A stretch of DNA of 64,000 bases from Hypericum androsaemum (GCA_963995505.1 OZ023184.1:4898001-4962000), one strand, 5' to 3'. Shown: positions 12,140 to 24,001, counted from the first letter of the stretch. The notes: a model not told the origin generated them from the sequence alone. A program made the numbers and translations.

Positions 12140-14224
12140 TGTCACGACCCAGAATCGAGACAACCGCCGTACAACTAGAAATCGCACAAGGCGCAGTTCT
12201 AATATCAAATAAAGCCTATGGAATTCTAATTTTTTTATTCTCAAACCCAACCCCAAGCGTCTTCAATTTTCCTGAAAAACAACATTGCGAATTTGGTGAA
12301 TTTCGCTACTCAATAAGTTGCCCAAACAACCAACCCAAAGCCAGGCCCAAGAATTTTCAAAACGGTTATTAGGTCAAATATTATCATTTAATGTTGCATA
12401 TTATTGAACACAACATATAAGCATTCAAACAAGTGATCATCCTATTTCATCGATCTCATACTGCAAAGACTCATCTCAAAATAATGAACGCAAACAACTA
12501 ACAACAAATATGTGACATGTTATGTAAACTCGACAATGCACGACTCTACTATGCAACTACTAACGATGCATGAAGACAGGAACTCTGGAGATCCTCCTAA
12601 TGAGGTTATGCCACCGAATCACCTCCAATGGCAGGGTCCTGGCGCATACCCCCGCCGTTATGAGGACCATCATATTACCCCCAATGGTAGGGTCCTGGCA
12701 TATACCCCCGCCGTTATGGGGACCATCATATCACCCCAATGGTAGGGTCCTGGCGCATACCCCCGCCGTTATGGGCCTTATTAATAACCTCACTAGGTCC
12801 TACATGCTTTTGACAAAACTGACACATCTCACAGTACTCAACCTTCCAATTCACAAATCACATTACATCCGAAGCCATCAAGTCGTACACAATTCCAATA
12901 ACATAATCCAATACACACCATAATTTCAATAACAGTCAACCAAATCACATTCCCACCTTACGAATCCAACTCACCAATAATACATGAAATTCCCAGCACT
13001 GTCAAATCCTTAATGCACAGCACCAACAAGTCATTACCCATAGCAGGACAGTAACACAACCAACACCAACAATTACAATCAACGCAGGTTACAAATAAGT
13101 ACACCACAATCAATTTAATCAACCAATTATCTAACTCCATAAACCGACTTCAATAGTCAATTCATTTAACATCCATTATATACTCAATCAAGAATAAATT
13201 ATTTAGTTACTCGGCCCAAATGTAAAATTGGTTTTAAATTAAAAGCACCTCGAATTAGAATCATGAACAACTTACCTGGTTGAAGCCTGATGAATATCTC
13301 TATATTTACATCATGTTTGGGAAAGCTTGATGTCATTCTAATCAAGCGATTAAGTGGGATAAATCTCTTCTACTCACGATCATCCCGGTTTTAAGGTCGC
13401 TCAGAATTCCACCAAATAACGACGATATTGTCCAGCTCCACTCTTACGGGAAGATTACCTTAAAGGTTAATCCACGACAAAATATCAAGTTTAAGACCCT
13501 TGGATTGGCAAACATAAGCGCTTGGGCTATACACCTCTTTAAGTAGTGGACTTCTATTAGAAAGGAAGTTTCGAACATAAGGACAGGAAAGACGATGACC
13601 AATAAATGTTAGGATCTAAGCTTACCCCTACATTGGAACGTCCGTTCCAAGCCAAAGTTTTGTGAACGTAATTAGACGAAGGTAGTCCATGTGGAGGGAC
13701 TCGGAAGAGAACCAATGCCCAGTAAACAGGTAGAACTTGTCCCCTCTCTCGCAGGTGTCGAGGATCTTGTTGAATTCCCGCAAAGAACACGTGGCAGCGG
13801 AGGAGCACGTGGTACGGGCGATCGGTCAGTCACCATACCCAGTCGAAGAGGGAGTCGTTCAACCGCTAGCACCCGAACTTCTCGATGAGCTTGCCATAGT
13901 CTACTCTCCACTGTCATTGCTGATGCCTCCCGTGGATACACCGCTTACTCTTGCCCATATTCCTCTTCAATGGACATGTCTCCTTCTCACTGATTATCCA
14001 TGGCTTCGTTTGCTCTAATGATTGAAAGGAATTTGGAATAAAATAATAGAGGGAGTTGGAATGTACGTGGAGGTGTGGTAAATTCAGTTGGAGAAGGAAA
14101 CAACAATAGGGACGGATGGTGGTTTATGGAGAAAGTGGTAGGCTAATTATGTTTGGGTCATTAATTATTTGTGTTTTGATTATTTAAGTCCTTATGTTTC
14201 ATATTTAAAATACCGGGTTTTACA
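12140..14224. mobile_element. solo LTR, probably Ty3/gypsy, 2,085 bp
   Basis: The sequence starts TGTCACGACCC and ends CGGGTTTTACA, a TG...CA pair typical of long plant gypsy LTRs. It is flanked by perfect 5-bp TSDs, ATGGT at 12135-12139 and at 14225-14229. No primer-binding site, polypurine tract or gag-pol lies inside, so this is a solo LTR left by recombination between two LTRs. It carries a 55-56-bp tandem repeat at about 12626-12775. The open frames inside (for example 13557-14018) have no recognisable domain. Assignment to gypsy rests on LTR length and termini only. Confidence 0.85.
12626..12775. repeat. 55-56-bp tandem repeat, nearly 3 units, inside the solo LTR
   Basis: Units begin CAATGG(C/T)AGGGTCCTGGC at 12626, 12682 and 12737. 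Each contains ATACCCCCGCCGTTATG and is followed by GACCATCATAT. The units differ by only a few bases. They are local GC-rich islands in an AT-rich LTR. Confidence 0.85.
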
Positions 14225-14456
14225 ATGGTATTCTTTCTCTATCATAAATTTTTTTCAATAAATTTTTTTGCAACAGAATTTTGACAAGATCCATAACTCT
14301 AACTGCATACGATTTGTACAAGGGTTAGCTTCTGTTGGGATAATATTAGTTGTATAGTTGCAACCGGTGCAACTACGATTCTGGATGTAAGCTGTATCTT
14401 CGGTTTTTATCATGATGAATAAGATCTACCTTTTCCAAAACAATCTAATGTACATA

Positions 14457-14632
14457 TGAAAGAATATGTGGAGAGAAAAGCTAGCTTCTCATTGATGTGT
14501 ATTACGTCATATATACATGATGCTAAACCCTAAGCTTAAGTACAACTTATGTACAATTACAGGTAAGCCCGAATTTAATACACGGACAGCTAGGGCTACG
14601 GAATACAAATACATAATAGGGCCCGGCCCAAT
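14457..14632 (-). repeat. 3' LTR of the copia element
   Basis: It begins TGAAAGAATATGTGGAGAG on the plus strand and matches 19122-19297 over its length with about 15 substitutions. The adjacent plus-strand ACTCCCCCTCAAG is the complement of the polypurine tract. Confidence 0.88.
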
Positions 14633-14864
14633 ACTCCCCCTCAAGTTAGAGCATACAGATCACGAATACCTAACCTCGTCGAAGTAGAAACTCAAACTGT
14701 TGGTTGCCGAGAGCCTTCGTGAGGATGTCAGTGAGCTGAAGATTTGCACGAACATGATGCAGCTTAAGTGTGCCAGATTGAATAGCGTTACGAACAAAAT
14801 GGCAGTCCACTTCAATATGTTTCGTTCTTTCATGGAAAGGATTAGTTGCAATGTGAATAGAGGA

Positions 14865-15089
14865 CTAGCTATCACAAAACAGTCGTGCTGGCTGCCCAAT
14901 CGGTGCACCAAGATCCCGTAATAACATCGATAACCACTTGAGCTCACACGTAGCGGCTGCCATAGAACGATATTCTGCCTCTGCCGAAGACCGTGCAACG
15001 GTCGGTTGCTTTTTTGTTTTCCATGATACGAGAGATAATCCAAACTGAACTCCAGTCAAGGAACGTTGAGTGAATGGACAACTTGTCAA
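14865..15089 (-). pseudogene. copia RNase H remnant
   Basis: The minus strand reads KQPTVARSSAEAEYRSMA followed by ELKWLSMLLRDLG, the typical copia RNase H stretch (SRSSAEAEYRSMA). It joins the RT remnant upstream only through several frameshifts. It is non-functional with the rest of the element. Confidence 0.85.
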
Positions 15090-15539
15090 TCGGAATCACA
15101 GAAGGCATACAGTTGTAGATCACTATCAGCACGGAGAAAGATCCCTTAGCCAGGTCGCCCTTTCAAGTAATGAACCACACGTAGAGCTGCATCCCAATGT
15201 TCTTGTTGTGGACATTGCATATTCTGATCTAGTGATCAGCAGATAAATAAGATGACCTATTAGCCTCCGACAAGCCTCGCAATTCTCAAAATTAGCTCCG
15301 GTCGTAAGTGCAAGTATGTGGTTTGGCTCCATCCAAAATAGTGCAGTCTTTGCACCTAACATACCATACTCGCCAATGAAGTCCAGTGCATATTTACACT
15401 GTGAAACAAAGATCCCTTCCGAGACTACGAGCAATGTTGAGGCCAAAGAAGTACTTCAGAACATCCAAGCCCTTCATATAGAAACATCGAGATATGTATA
15501 ACTTAAGCTTCAGAATGGAGTCCTCGTGACTACCCCCAA

Positions 15540-16113
15540 TAACAAGATCATCAACGTAGACTAAAACACGCAATGAAACGCCATTAGAATGCCAAACAAA
15601 GAGTGAATAGTCTATATATGATTGCCAAAACCCATAGAATTTGAAGGTTGTAGCAAGTTTGGCAAACCAGTTGCAAGGTGCTTATTGGAGTCCATATAAT
15701 GACTTACGTAGTCGACACACCGTGGCTGTCCCTCGGCTCGTAAACCCCAGATGTAGCTTTATATAAACTTTCTCAACCAAGTCCCCGTGCAAGAGAGAAT
15801 TATGAACGTCTATTTGGTAAAGAAACCAAGACTTGGCAGTAGCGACAGCAAAGAACGTTCGCACCGTAACCATCTTGGCAACGGGCGCAAACATTTCATT
15901 GTAATATAATCCTTTAGTCTGATGATCACCACACACCATAAGCCGTGCTTTAAAGTGTTCAACAAAGCCATCTGATTGGTACTTGATGCGATAAACCCAC
16001 TTGTAATCAATATCAGATTTACCAGGAGGCAGCTTTTTTAAAATCCAGGTGCTGTTGCGTTCAAGTGCGTCAATTTCACTTTTCATGTCATCACGCCATC
16101 GAGAGTCCTTCAT
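15540..16113 (-). pseudogene. copia reverse transcriptase remnant
   Basis: The minus strand reads MKDSRWRDDMKSEIDALERN, then KWVYRIKYQSDG, then a degenerate YNEMFAPVAKM and FLYQIDVHNSLLHGDL, and KSLYGLQ. All of these are landmarks of copia RT. The catalytic YVDD lies further on at 15547-15558 in another frame. The product is broken by frameshifts and stops. Confidence 0.88.
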
Positions 16114-16279
16114 AGCATCAGCAAAGGTCGTAGGCTCTTGACCAAGAGTAATGGCTGCTACAAATTGGCTGTAATGTGGTGCAAAATGAGCACTCGAAAC
16201 ATAATTAGCGATCGGGTAAAGCGTACCTGAGGACCGTGGATGAGGCGAAGCAGGAGCAGAGGATTTGTGGAAACAACAC

Positions 16280-16576
16280 TCAGTGTGTATAGTAACTTTG
16301 TTGAGAACAAAGTCGTTGAGCTTGGTCGGTATTTTTTATTGTCATTGACCCCGTCCAAGGCCGATAATGAACATAACAGAGGCAACCAAATGTCTGAATT
16401 GAAGAGTAGGATGGTGCCTTGCCAAAGAGAATTTCATAAGGACTTTTTCCACCAAGGAGAGGGGTATGCGTACGATTTATTAGGTGGCCCGCAGTAAGAA
16501 TGCATTCACCCGTCTGTTTGGCCTGGAACTGAAGTACACATCCGACATTCAATATGTGATGGTGTTTCCGCTCCAC
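16280..16576 (-). pseudogene. copia integrase C-terminal remnant
   Basis: The minus strand carries LINRTHTPLLGGKSPYEILF followed by GKAPSYSSIQTFGCLCYVH. This is the conserved GKSPYE(I/L)LF block and following motif of copia integrase. The catalytic DDE part upstream is spread over broken frames at about 16600-17000. Confidence 0.82.
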
Positions 16577-17006
16577 CCGTCTGTTTTATTGAGTTGTATC
16601 AACACAAGATGTCTAATGGAGAATCCCATTCTCACTTAAGAAAGAGCGGAGAGCTAGAAACTCCGTCTCATTATCACTTCGAAGTATTTTGATTCATTTG
16701 GCATATTGAGTACGAATCATTACACAATACTTTGGAAAGACAGTAGCAACCTCACTCTTTTCTGCTAAAAGATATATCTAGACAACATGGGAGCAATCAT
16801 CCACAATAGTGAGGAAGTACCGTACACCGCAAGAAGAAGCAACATGATACGAACCTTATAAATCACAATGAATTAGCTCAAAAGGCTCCTCAGCTTTATT
16901 AGAACTCAATGTAAAACTAGGTCGAGTGTGTTTAGCTCTCAAACATACATCACAAGGATCTAAATTTTGAGAAATATCTGAAACAGTAGCTAATAAACTA
17001 ACAACT

Positions 17007-17420
17007 TTAGGCGAAGGAGTCCCATCCACCTATGCCATAAAGAAAAGGAGTGCAACTCGAAGTGCGGTCCTGTAAAATACATAATGTGTTAGCTAAACTG
17101 GCAGTGCAACCCAAATCATGCACCAATTGCGATAAACTGATAAGGTGACATGCTAAACTCGGGAAAAAAAACATATGATGTAACTCCAAATTTTGCCCTA
17201 ATCGCACGGTTCCCGCCTTGATTGCCGGGGCCTCACTTCCGTCAGGTAAACCAACTGAATAAGGGGGCACATCCACCACATTAGATAAGAAAGCCAAATT
17301 GTCAGTCAAATAATTATAGACTCCAATATCCAAAAGCCAGTATTTTCGAACATCCTTACCAGATAATTTTTCCAACGGACCACTCTGACCTGATTTGGCC
17401 CTATTAATCACATCAACCAC
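17007..17420 (-). pseudogene. copia protease / pre-integrase remnant
   Basis: The minus strand reads KYWLLDIGVYNYLTDN, the copia aspartic protease position, then PPYSVGLPDGS and HHMFFFPSLACHLISLSQLV. The active site normally reads DSG or DTG and here is DIG, so it is inactive. A MITE lies immediately upstream in the reading direction (17428-18032), separating this part from gag. Confidence 0.82.
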
Positions 17421-17427
17421 CTGTGAC

Positions 17428-18032
17428 CAATATTTTCAAAACCACGATCCGACCAACGGTCAGACAGCTACACGGGACCAAACCTGGATTGATTTTTGCA
17501 TAAAACCCAGAAATTGGTTTGACCGGTCAAAATTTGGTCGAACTACCTGACCAGGTACTTCCGGTTGATCTGGTTCACTTGGATAAGAAAAATTAGTTTT
17601 TATTTTTATATTTTATCAAATTTAATTTAGAAACAAAACCTCCACTTCCACGTTGGGAGCGTGTACATCACTTTTGGATCACAACAAACTTATATTTTTT
17701 ATAATTCTCGATAATATGTCAACTAAGTCAAACAAATTTGAGTAATATGTCAAATAAGAAAAGTTGTATAGTCATCTTCTTGTACTTCTAGATTTGTTAA
17801 ATTGATGTTTGAAAACCTTGTTTAGATAAATTGTGTAACAAAGTTGGTAAATATTTGAAGTTATTTGATATTTTATCATTTTTATGCTAAACTAAATTTA
17901 TAAAATTTTATTTAATAATATTAATATAAAAATAGAATTACCGATCTGACTGGTAGCCCGACCGATCAAACCGGGTGAACCAAAAATTTTAAAAAATCCG
18001 AGTCGCCTTCCGGGTCGGTTTTGAAAATATTG
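17428..18032. mobile_element. hAT-like MITE nested in the copia element (605 bp)
   Basis: The left end is CAATATTTTCAAAACC and the right end is its exact reverse complement, GGTTTTGAAAATATTG. Both are flanked by CCTGTGAC (17420-17427 and 18033-18040), a perfect 8-bp TSD. Because the next base is C on both sides, a 9-bp TSD cannot be excluded. The interior has GACCGGTCAAA / GACCGATCAAACC motifs and long AT-rich stretches but no transposase. It is younger than the copia element it interrupts. Confidence 0.85.
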
Positions 18033-18283
18033 CCTGTGACCACTACTCAGATGTCATCCAGGAAAAGGCGGAACGATCACCTTCATGCCCGTCATTCGAT
18101 CCTCCAATAGGGCGGACTGCTTGTACAGCATTTGTAAGCTGTTGTTGTCCGCGCCCACGTCCATCTCCACGTCCTTGGCCGCTGGTACGTTCCCCTCGAA
18201 CACCGCACCAAGATGCTCCTCGTCCACCTTTAAGGTTATCACTCTTTTCAGTAGTCCATCAATCAGGATAACCTATAAGTTAA

Positions 18284-18330
18284 AAGCATTCTGCTTTCTC
18301 ATGGCCGAATTTTCCACAATAGGCACATTC
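18284..18330 (-). pseudogene. copia gag zinc knuckle
   Basis: Minus-strand bases 18327-18286 encode CAYCGKFGHEKAEC, a CX2CX4HX4C nucleic-acid-binding knuckle at the end of copia gag. The flanking frame (VKTE before it) belongs to the same remnant. Confidence 0.85.
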
Positions 18331-18453
18331 GGTCTTTACATTCCTATGCTCCATCGACTTTCCTTGCACCGCAAAGCTCAATGCCTCGCTCCTGTCCTCT
18401 TTGGTGATCGCCACAGTACGATGGATTTCTTCGTTCATTAGACGAGCATAGAC

Positions 18454-18804
18454 CTAGTTTAAGTTAGGCAAGGGAACAATACTAAGTATATTAGAACGTA
18501 CTAACCTGTATGTTGCATCATCCAGCCCCACGAGGAACTGATAAACCTTCTCTTTCTCGCATTCATAAGCCAGGTCCTTGTCTGCACTGCACTTACACCC
18601 ACACGTACATGTTGGTTGCTTAGTGTAAGCATTGATCTCCTCCCACATGCCCGTGAGGCGATTGTAGTAGGCACTAAGGCTGGTCCCAGATTGCTTACAG
18701 CTTGCAATCTCACTCTTTAGTTGATAGATTCTCATATCGTTGCCAACTGAGAATCGCTCATTCAAATCATCCCAAAGAACTTTCACGTTTTCCATGTATG
18801 CCAT
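18454..18804 (-). pseudogene. copia gag remnant
   Basis: The minus-strand frame reads VLWDDLNERFSVGNDMRIYQ, then LKSEIASCKQSGTSLSAYYN, LTGMWEEINAY and VYQFLVGLDDATYRLVRSNI. This is the UBN2-type gag domain of plant copia elements. The N-terminal part (18810-19080) is in other frames. Confidence 0.87.
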
Positions 18805-19107
18805 ACTTGATCATAAAGACGGATCGATGGTATTAAAAATTCATTCGACCAGCATAGCATTCACGGCACACCAGTCGTCATGGTCAGGGTCTGTCAAGGT
18901 CGGTTCAAGCACTCGTCCACCAATGAAGGCGAGCTTCTTCTTCGCCTTTAAAGCGTTGTATCGCTTTCATCCATTCATCATAATTGTCTCATTTTAAGAC
19001 CACAGGCGTGATGACGACACTCGGGTTGTCAGCAGAAGTCATGAAGTACGGCGAGCTCGGATTCATCAAACCCTCGCCGGTCTTTAATTTCTCTCCGTTA
19101 GTCATGG

Positions 19108-19121
19108 TGGCTCTGATACCA
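19108..19121 (-). other. primer-binding site (initiator Met-tRNA type)
   Basis: The minus strand reads TGGTATCAGAGCCA immediately inside the 5' LTR. It is complementary to the 3' end of plant initiator methionine tRNA and primes minus-strand DNA synthesis of the copia element. Confidence 0.88.
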
Positions 19122-19297
19122 TGAAAGAATATGTGGAGAGAAAAGCTAGCTTCTCATTGATGGGTAGAACATCATATATACATGATGCTAAACCCTAACC
19201 CTAAGTACAAGTTATATACAATTACAGGTAAGCCCGAATACAATACACGGACGGCTAGGGCTACAGAATACGAATACATAATAGGGCTTGGCCCAAT
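19122..19297 (-). repeat. 5' LTR of the copia element
   Basis: It is a direct repeat of 14457-14632, bordered by the primer-binding site on the inside and the TSD copy ACATA on the outside. Confidence 0.88.
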
Positions 19298-19302
19298 ACA
19301 TA

Positions 19303-20305
19303 TAGATAGTTAAAACTTCCAAAAATCTATTGTTGCAAAAAATCTCAATAACAAAAACAAAATATAGAATATCCAATTAATTTTATATTGGTTTTCACGA
19401 CATAAAACATGATCATAAACAGATCCATTGGACCATTATAATGGTTTCGTTCAACTTCGTCTTATTTTTTAGGATGAAAGAAAGATACTTATATTATTGA
19501 GCTATTAAGTGAGAAAATCCATAAAGAGCAATACATCAAGCTATAAGGGGCGATTTACAATCCAATCATCTAGTTTGCTTGCAGCACCAATAACCACCTG
19601 GATATAGTTTTTAGAAATAAAGCGTAACTTACAATTTAGAAGCATATCTAACATATGTCTAAGATTCAGAAGTAAAACTTCGACATTCTAGAATTCTTGT
19701 GCTCTTTGATCGTCCAAGAATCATTAACACGTCAAATTATTCATTCATAACACTAAGATAAATATAATTCGACTTTTTTTAAAAAAAACTTCAAATTGTT
19801 AATGATTCCAGAACACTGGCTTCAACTTCACCTTCATAGTCATGATATTCTTATTCATATGACACAACAAATAAAATGATCAATTTTTTGTAAATTTTGA
19901 CCTCAAGGAACTTTGTTTGAAGTCCGTTTCTTTCTCGTTTTAGACATTAATGATTTCCCATGTTCAAACTATTCTGACTTTTTTTTAATATGCAAATTTT
20001 GATACCTATAGGTATAAGGATTGAAGATCGATGTCAATTTATCTACAACTTGTGTCATCAAGTTAAATTCATATACTCTTAAAAATTTTAAACTAACTAA
20101 ATTAACAAAAAATTTAAAGTACGATTAATCCTGATTTGAGCCGAATAAAACTTTTCATAATTAACAAAATTCTTCAAATAAATATTTAATACCATTTTGT
20201 TCCTAAGAATTCAAATTTAATAACTTTTGATAAAATTAGAACAATTTTTGGTAGGATTATAATGGTAACCAGATATTGGCGCTTGTGTGCGAAGAGTTTC
20301 TTTTA
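19303..20305. other. AT-rich intergenic
   Basis: No gene, domain or clear transposon end was seen. Confidence 0.45.
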
Positions 20306-20309
20306 TTAA

Positions 20310-20820
20310 AAAAATGCACTTTAGTACCTTGTGGCATTGCAGTTTCTCACTTGGGTACCTTGTAGTTAAAAACACATAGAATGAATCCTACTTTTTTTAA
20401 TTTTTTTAGAGGACCTGGGTAACTACCCGTTAATAATTTTACGAAACGGCATTGTTCTGATACTTACGTGGACCATAATCTCAACATTTTAGCATCTACA
20501 TAACATATGACATAGATTCTTCCCTTCTTATTTCAAAGATATTAGACCATGAATGCACTATGCCGACTTTTTAAAATTTTTCTCTGGCTCGAATCTGGAT
20601 TAGTTTGTCGAGTGGTTCCGAAAATTTAATGGTATAAATTTTTTTATAAATTATGAATGCACTATACTGACCTTTTCTAGATTGTCTAAGAATAAATTAT
20701 TTTTAATTATCTATTTTTTCAAAATTTTGAAATTTGTAACAAATAAAAAAAAAAAAAGTGCACTTTAGTACCCTGTGATATCACGATTTCTCACTCGGGT
20801 ATCTTGTGGTTTAAAACACC
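20310..20820. repeat. direct pair of a TTTAGTACC.TGTGG-type repeat
   Basis: The phrase GCACTTTAGTACC(T/C)TGTG, followed by TTTCTCAC(T/C)(T/C)GGGTA and CTTGTGGTT-like sequence, occurs near 20317-20378 and again near 20757-20815, about 440 bp apart. Related starts occur at 9595, 42166 and 58731. It resembles the ends of non-coding DNA transposons, but termini and TSD were not resolved here. Confidence 0.5.
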
Positions 20821-21905
20821 AAAGTTATATATGGTAACCAAAGTTATATATGGTAACCAAAATTCTATATGTGAACCAAAATTTTATATGACACCAAAAA
20901 TTCTATATGGCAACCAAAATCCTATATAGTAACCAAAAATCGTACATGGTAACAAAATTCTATATGGTAATCAAAATTAGAGTTGATTTTTTTTAAAGCA
21001 AAATCTTCTTGGTTACCATAAGCAAAATCTTTTAAATAATCATAATTAGTTACTAGAATCCTATATGGTAACCAAAGTTATATATGTCAACCAAAATTCT
21101 CTATGAAACCCAAATCATATATGGTAACCAAAATTATACAAGGGATCCAAAATTTAATATGGCAACCAAATGCTATATGGTAATCAAAATCCTATATAGT
21201 AACCAAAAATCGTGTATGGTAACAAAATTCTATATGGTAATCAAAATTAGAGTTTTTTTTTGGAAAAGCAAAATCTTATTGGTTACCATCAGTAATTTTT
21301 TTGAAATAATCATAATTAGTAACTAGAATCCCATATGGTAACCAAAGTTACACATGGTAACCAATAAGATTTTGCTTTTCCAAAAAAAAATCAACTCTAA
21401 TTTTGATTACCATAAGCAAAATCTTTGAAATAATCATAATTAGTTACTAGAATCCTATATGGTAACCAAAGTTATATATGGTAACCAAAATTCTCTATGG
21501 AACCCAAATCATATATGGTAACCAAAATTATACAAGGGATCCAAAATTCAATATGGCAACCAAATGCTATATGGTAATCAAAATCCTATATAGTAACCAA
21601 AAATCGTGTATGGTAACAAAATTCTATATGGTAATCAAAATTAAAGTTGATTTTTTTTTGAAAAAGCAAAATCTTATTGGTTACCATCAGTAATTTTTTT
21701 GAAATAATCATAATTAGTAACTAGAATCCCATATGGTAACCAAAGTTACACATGGTAACCAAAATTCTCTATGGCAACCAAATCATAAATGGTAACCAAA
21801 ATTATATATGGCATCCAAAATTCAATATGGCAACCAAATCTTATATGGTAACCAAAAATCATATATGCTAACAAAATTATAAATGGTAATCAAAAGTAGA
21901 GTTGA
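20820..21905. repeat. AT-rich tandem array of ATATGGTAACCAAAAT units with higher-order repeat
   Basis: A unit of about 20-22 bp built on TATGGTAACCAAAATTCTA is repeated dozens of times with drift (GGCAACC, GTGAACC, GACACC variants). A higher-order period of about 394-398 bp is visible: TAGTTACTAG recurs at 21047 and 21441, and TAGTAACTAG at 21317 and 21715. A segment at about 21355-21420 is an inverted copy of about 21225-21295. Open frames across it (KILYSNQKSCMVTKFYMVIK) are repeat artefacts. Confidence 0.85.
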
Positions 21906-22725
21906 TTTTTTTTGGAAAATCAAAATCTTCTTGGTGACAACCAAATATAGAATCAAATATATGGTATATATTTAATAGAATGTATTATACATGAAAAAAT
22001 ATTTATTTATTTTAAAGAAAACAAAAAATACAATAAGAGATAATCATTATTGGTTTAATTAATAAGAGGTTTATTTTCATTTAAAATAAATTTTTAGGTT
22101 TGAACTTAGTAATTAATTCGACCACATACTAAATTTATCAAAATCATAAAACTAATTATTCATTGTTATACCAAAAAAAAATCATTTAACGCAAATTTTA
22201 ACATAAATATAAGAGGCGTGCGAACTCAACTTTGTCGTCGCCTTGTGCTCTCCTCTCTTCTCTCAACGAGTCCTCTATTTTTCTCTAATATGGTTGTGCC
22301 CCCACAATCTTTTTCATTCTGGTAATCTCTTTCATGAAATATTTTGTTTTTGTCAATAATTTTACTTTACCTATTATTAATGTGCATTAATTGATATGAT
22401 AATAGATAATGGTAAAACTAGTTGAGAATTAGAAACTCAAATGAACTAGTGGAACACAAAATGTCTCGAAATCTTACACTAATTTGTAAACAAATTAACC
22501 AAACATTTATTCCAAATAAATTATAAATTAGTAAAATTATACGAAAGTCATTAGTTATTTTTGGTTTAGTAAATTTATTCTACTATTTTTAAGATTAGTA
22601 AATTTCTTATGTGAATTATTTTTGGTAAATATTATATTGGTTTAGAACATTGCTTGTAATACACTTTGCTTTTTCAGTTTAGCAATGTTTAATTGTAATT
22701 ATTTGGATTAATAAAATCTGGAACA
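21906..22725. other. AT-rich intergenic
   Basis: No gene or element is supported. Confidence 0.4.
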
Positions 22726-22733
22726 ACTAAAAC

Positions 22734-23217
22734 TAGGGGTGAGTTCGGTGCGGTTTTGCGGTGTCGGTGTGAAAATTCACACCGAACCGCACTTTTGGTT
22801 TTGTGAAAATTTGCACCGTCGGTGTGGCAGTTTCGAAGGAAACCGCGATGGTGCGATTTCATGGTGCGGTTTGTGGTTTGCACCTCAAAATTGAGCCCAT
22901 TTTAAAGCCCATTTAGTGGGTCCAAATTTGGAAAGAAGCCTCCTTTTTCACACAATCAAAAAAATGTTTATATACTAAAACAAAACGACGTCGTTTTTTC
23001 ACATAATACACATATGCTAAAACGACGTCATTTTAATTTATCGGTTTCGTGGTCGATCGGTGCGGTTTGAGACCAACACCGAAATCACACCGTACTAAAT
23101 CGGTGTCGGTTTGAAACCGCACCACAAACCATTTAAGTGTGCAGTTTGGATTTTGTCGGTCGGTCGATTTCGCGGTCGGTCGATTTCACAATTTTGCGGG
23201 TTTCAAGCTCACCCCTA
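22734..23217. mobile_element. hAT-like MITE (484 bp)
   Basis: The termini TAGGGGTGAG (left) and CTCACCCCTA (right) are perfect inverted repeats. The flanks ACTAAAAC (22726-22733) and ATTAAAAC (23218-23225) form an 8-bp TSD with one mismatch. The interior is GC-richer and made of sub-repeats such as TTCGGTGCGG, GGTGTCGGTG and CACCGAACCGCAC. No transposase is present. Confidence 0.8.
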
Positions 23218-23920
23218 ATTAAAACTTATTTGGACTAATTGTTGGGTTTTAGACCGTGTTGCAGCCTGGAATGTGTACTACTAGCGGGCATGTTTGCTTT
23301 GAATTTATTTTTAATTAACCAACTTGAAAAACAAGTTAATTTCATTCATTGGATATAATATACGTCTTTCAACAACATATAAGAGAAACTATATATCTCA
23401 ATTTCATGCTTATTTTTTTCTAAAGTTAGTTATTCTATAAATTAAATGGTTAATCATGAACAATATCATAGTCTTTAATTTCTAAGTAAATATGAGAAAT
23501 CAGATTGTCTATTTATAAAGTATTATTTGACTTTCACAAGTCAAAAATAAAACTTTGTACACCATACAAAGAATAAATTGCGATCCAAAATATATAGATA
23601 TTATGTCTATATTAGTTAACGTATCTTATGAAAATTTATGTCCAAAGTTTAGAACAATGACAATCAATACAAAATCCTCTTGAAATTTTGACAAAGTCTT
23701 ATTATGAAATCTTGTCTTAAAAATCTAAATGAATTTGAATTTTCATATCAATCCATATTAGTCAATAACATAAAAATTTCTTACCGAACAATTTATCTTA
23801 AAATTTTGGTAGTATAATTAATTAGCCAAAATGAAAATGTCCACTGTTGAATCACGTCTCTTTACGTTTTCTACTAACACCTATTTATTATCATTCAATT
23901 CTTCTCCCCTTTTCTTCAAC

Positions 23921-23928
23921 TATATAAA
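23921..23928 (+). promoter_or_regulatory. TATA box of the MADS-box gene
   Basis: TATATAAA lies about 75 bp upstream of the ATG at 24002, preceded by a pyrimidine-rich stretch (TTCTTCTCCCCTTTTCTTC). Position and sequence suit a plant core promoter. Confidence 0.6.
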
Positions 23929-24001
23929 GTCCAAGTTGAATATATTTTGAAATGCACAATATAGTTGATTTAATATTAGAATCTATAGTAGGAGAAGTAC
24001 A

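Larger units (their letters stand above)
14457..19297 (-). mobile_element. decayed Ty1/copia retrotransposon
   Basis: Two direct repeats of about 176 bp (14457-14632 and 19122-19297) bound a 4.8-kb element read on the minus strand. ACATA at 14452-14456 and at 19298-19302 is a 5-bp TSD if the LTRs are trimmed this way. A Met-tRNA primer-binding site (19108-19121, minus TGGTATCAGAGCCA) abuts the 5' LTR, and a polypurine tract (minus TTGAGGGGGAGT) abuts the 3' LTR. Gag, protease, integrase, RT and RNase H remnants follow in copia order. About 15 differences between the LTRs, counted by eye (roughly 91% identity), together with many stops and frameshifts, indicate an old, immobile copy. A 605-bp MITE interrupts it. 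Confidence 0.92.

Noticed and set aside
13557..14018. open frames within the solo LTR as a gene
   Set aside because: They overlap on both strands, match no domain, and lie inside a repeat bounded by a TSD.
21084..21693. KILYSNQKSCMVTKFYMVIK-type open frames
   Set aside because: Translation of the tandem array; the peptide repeats because the DNA does.
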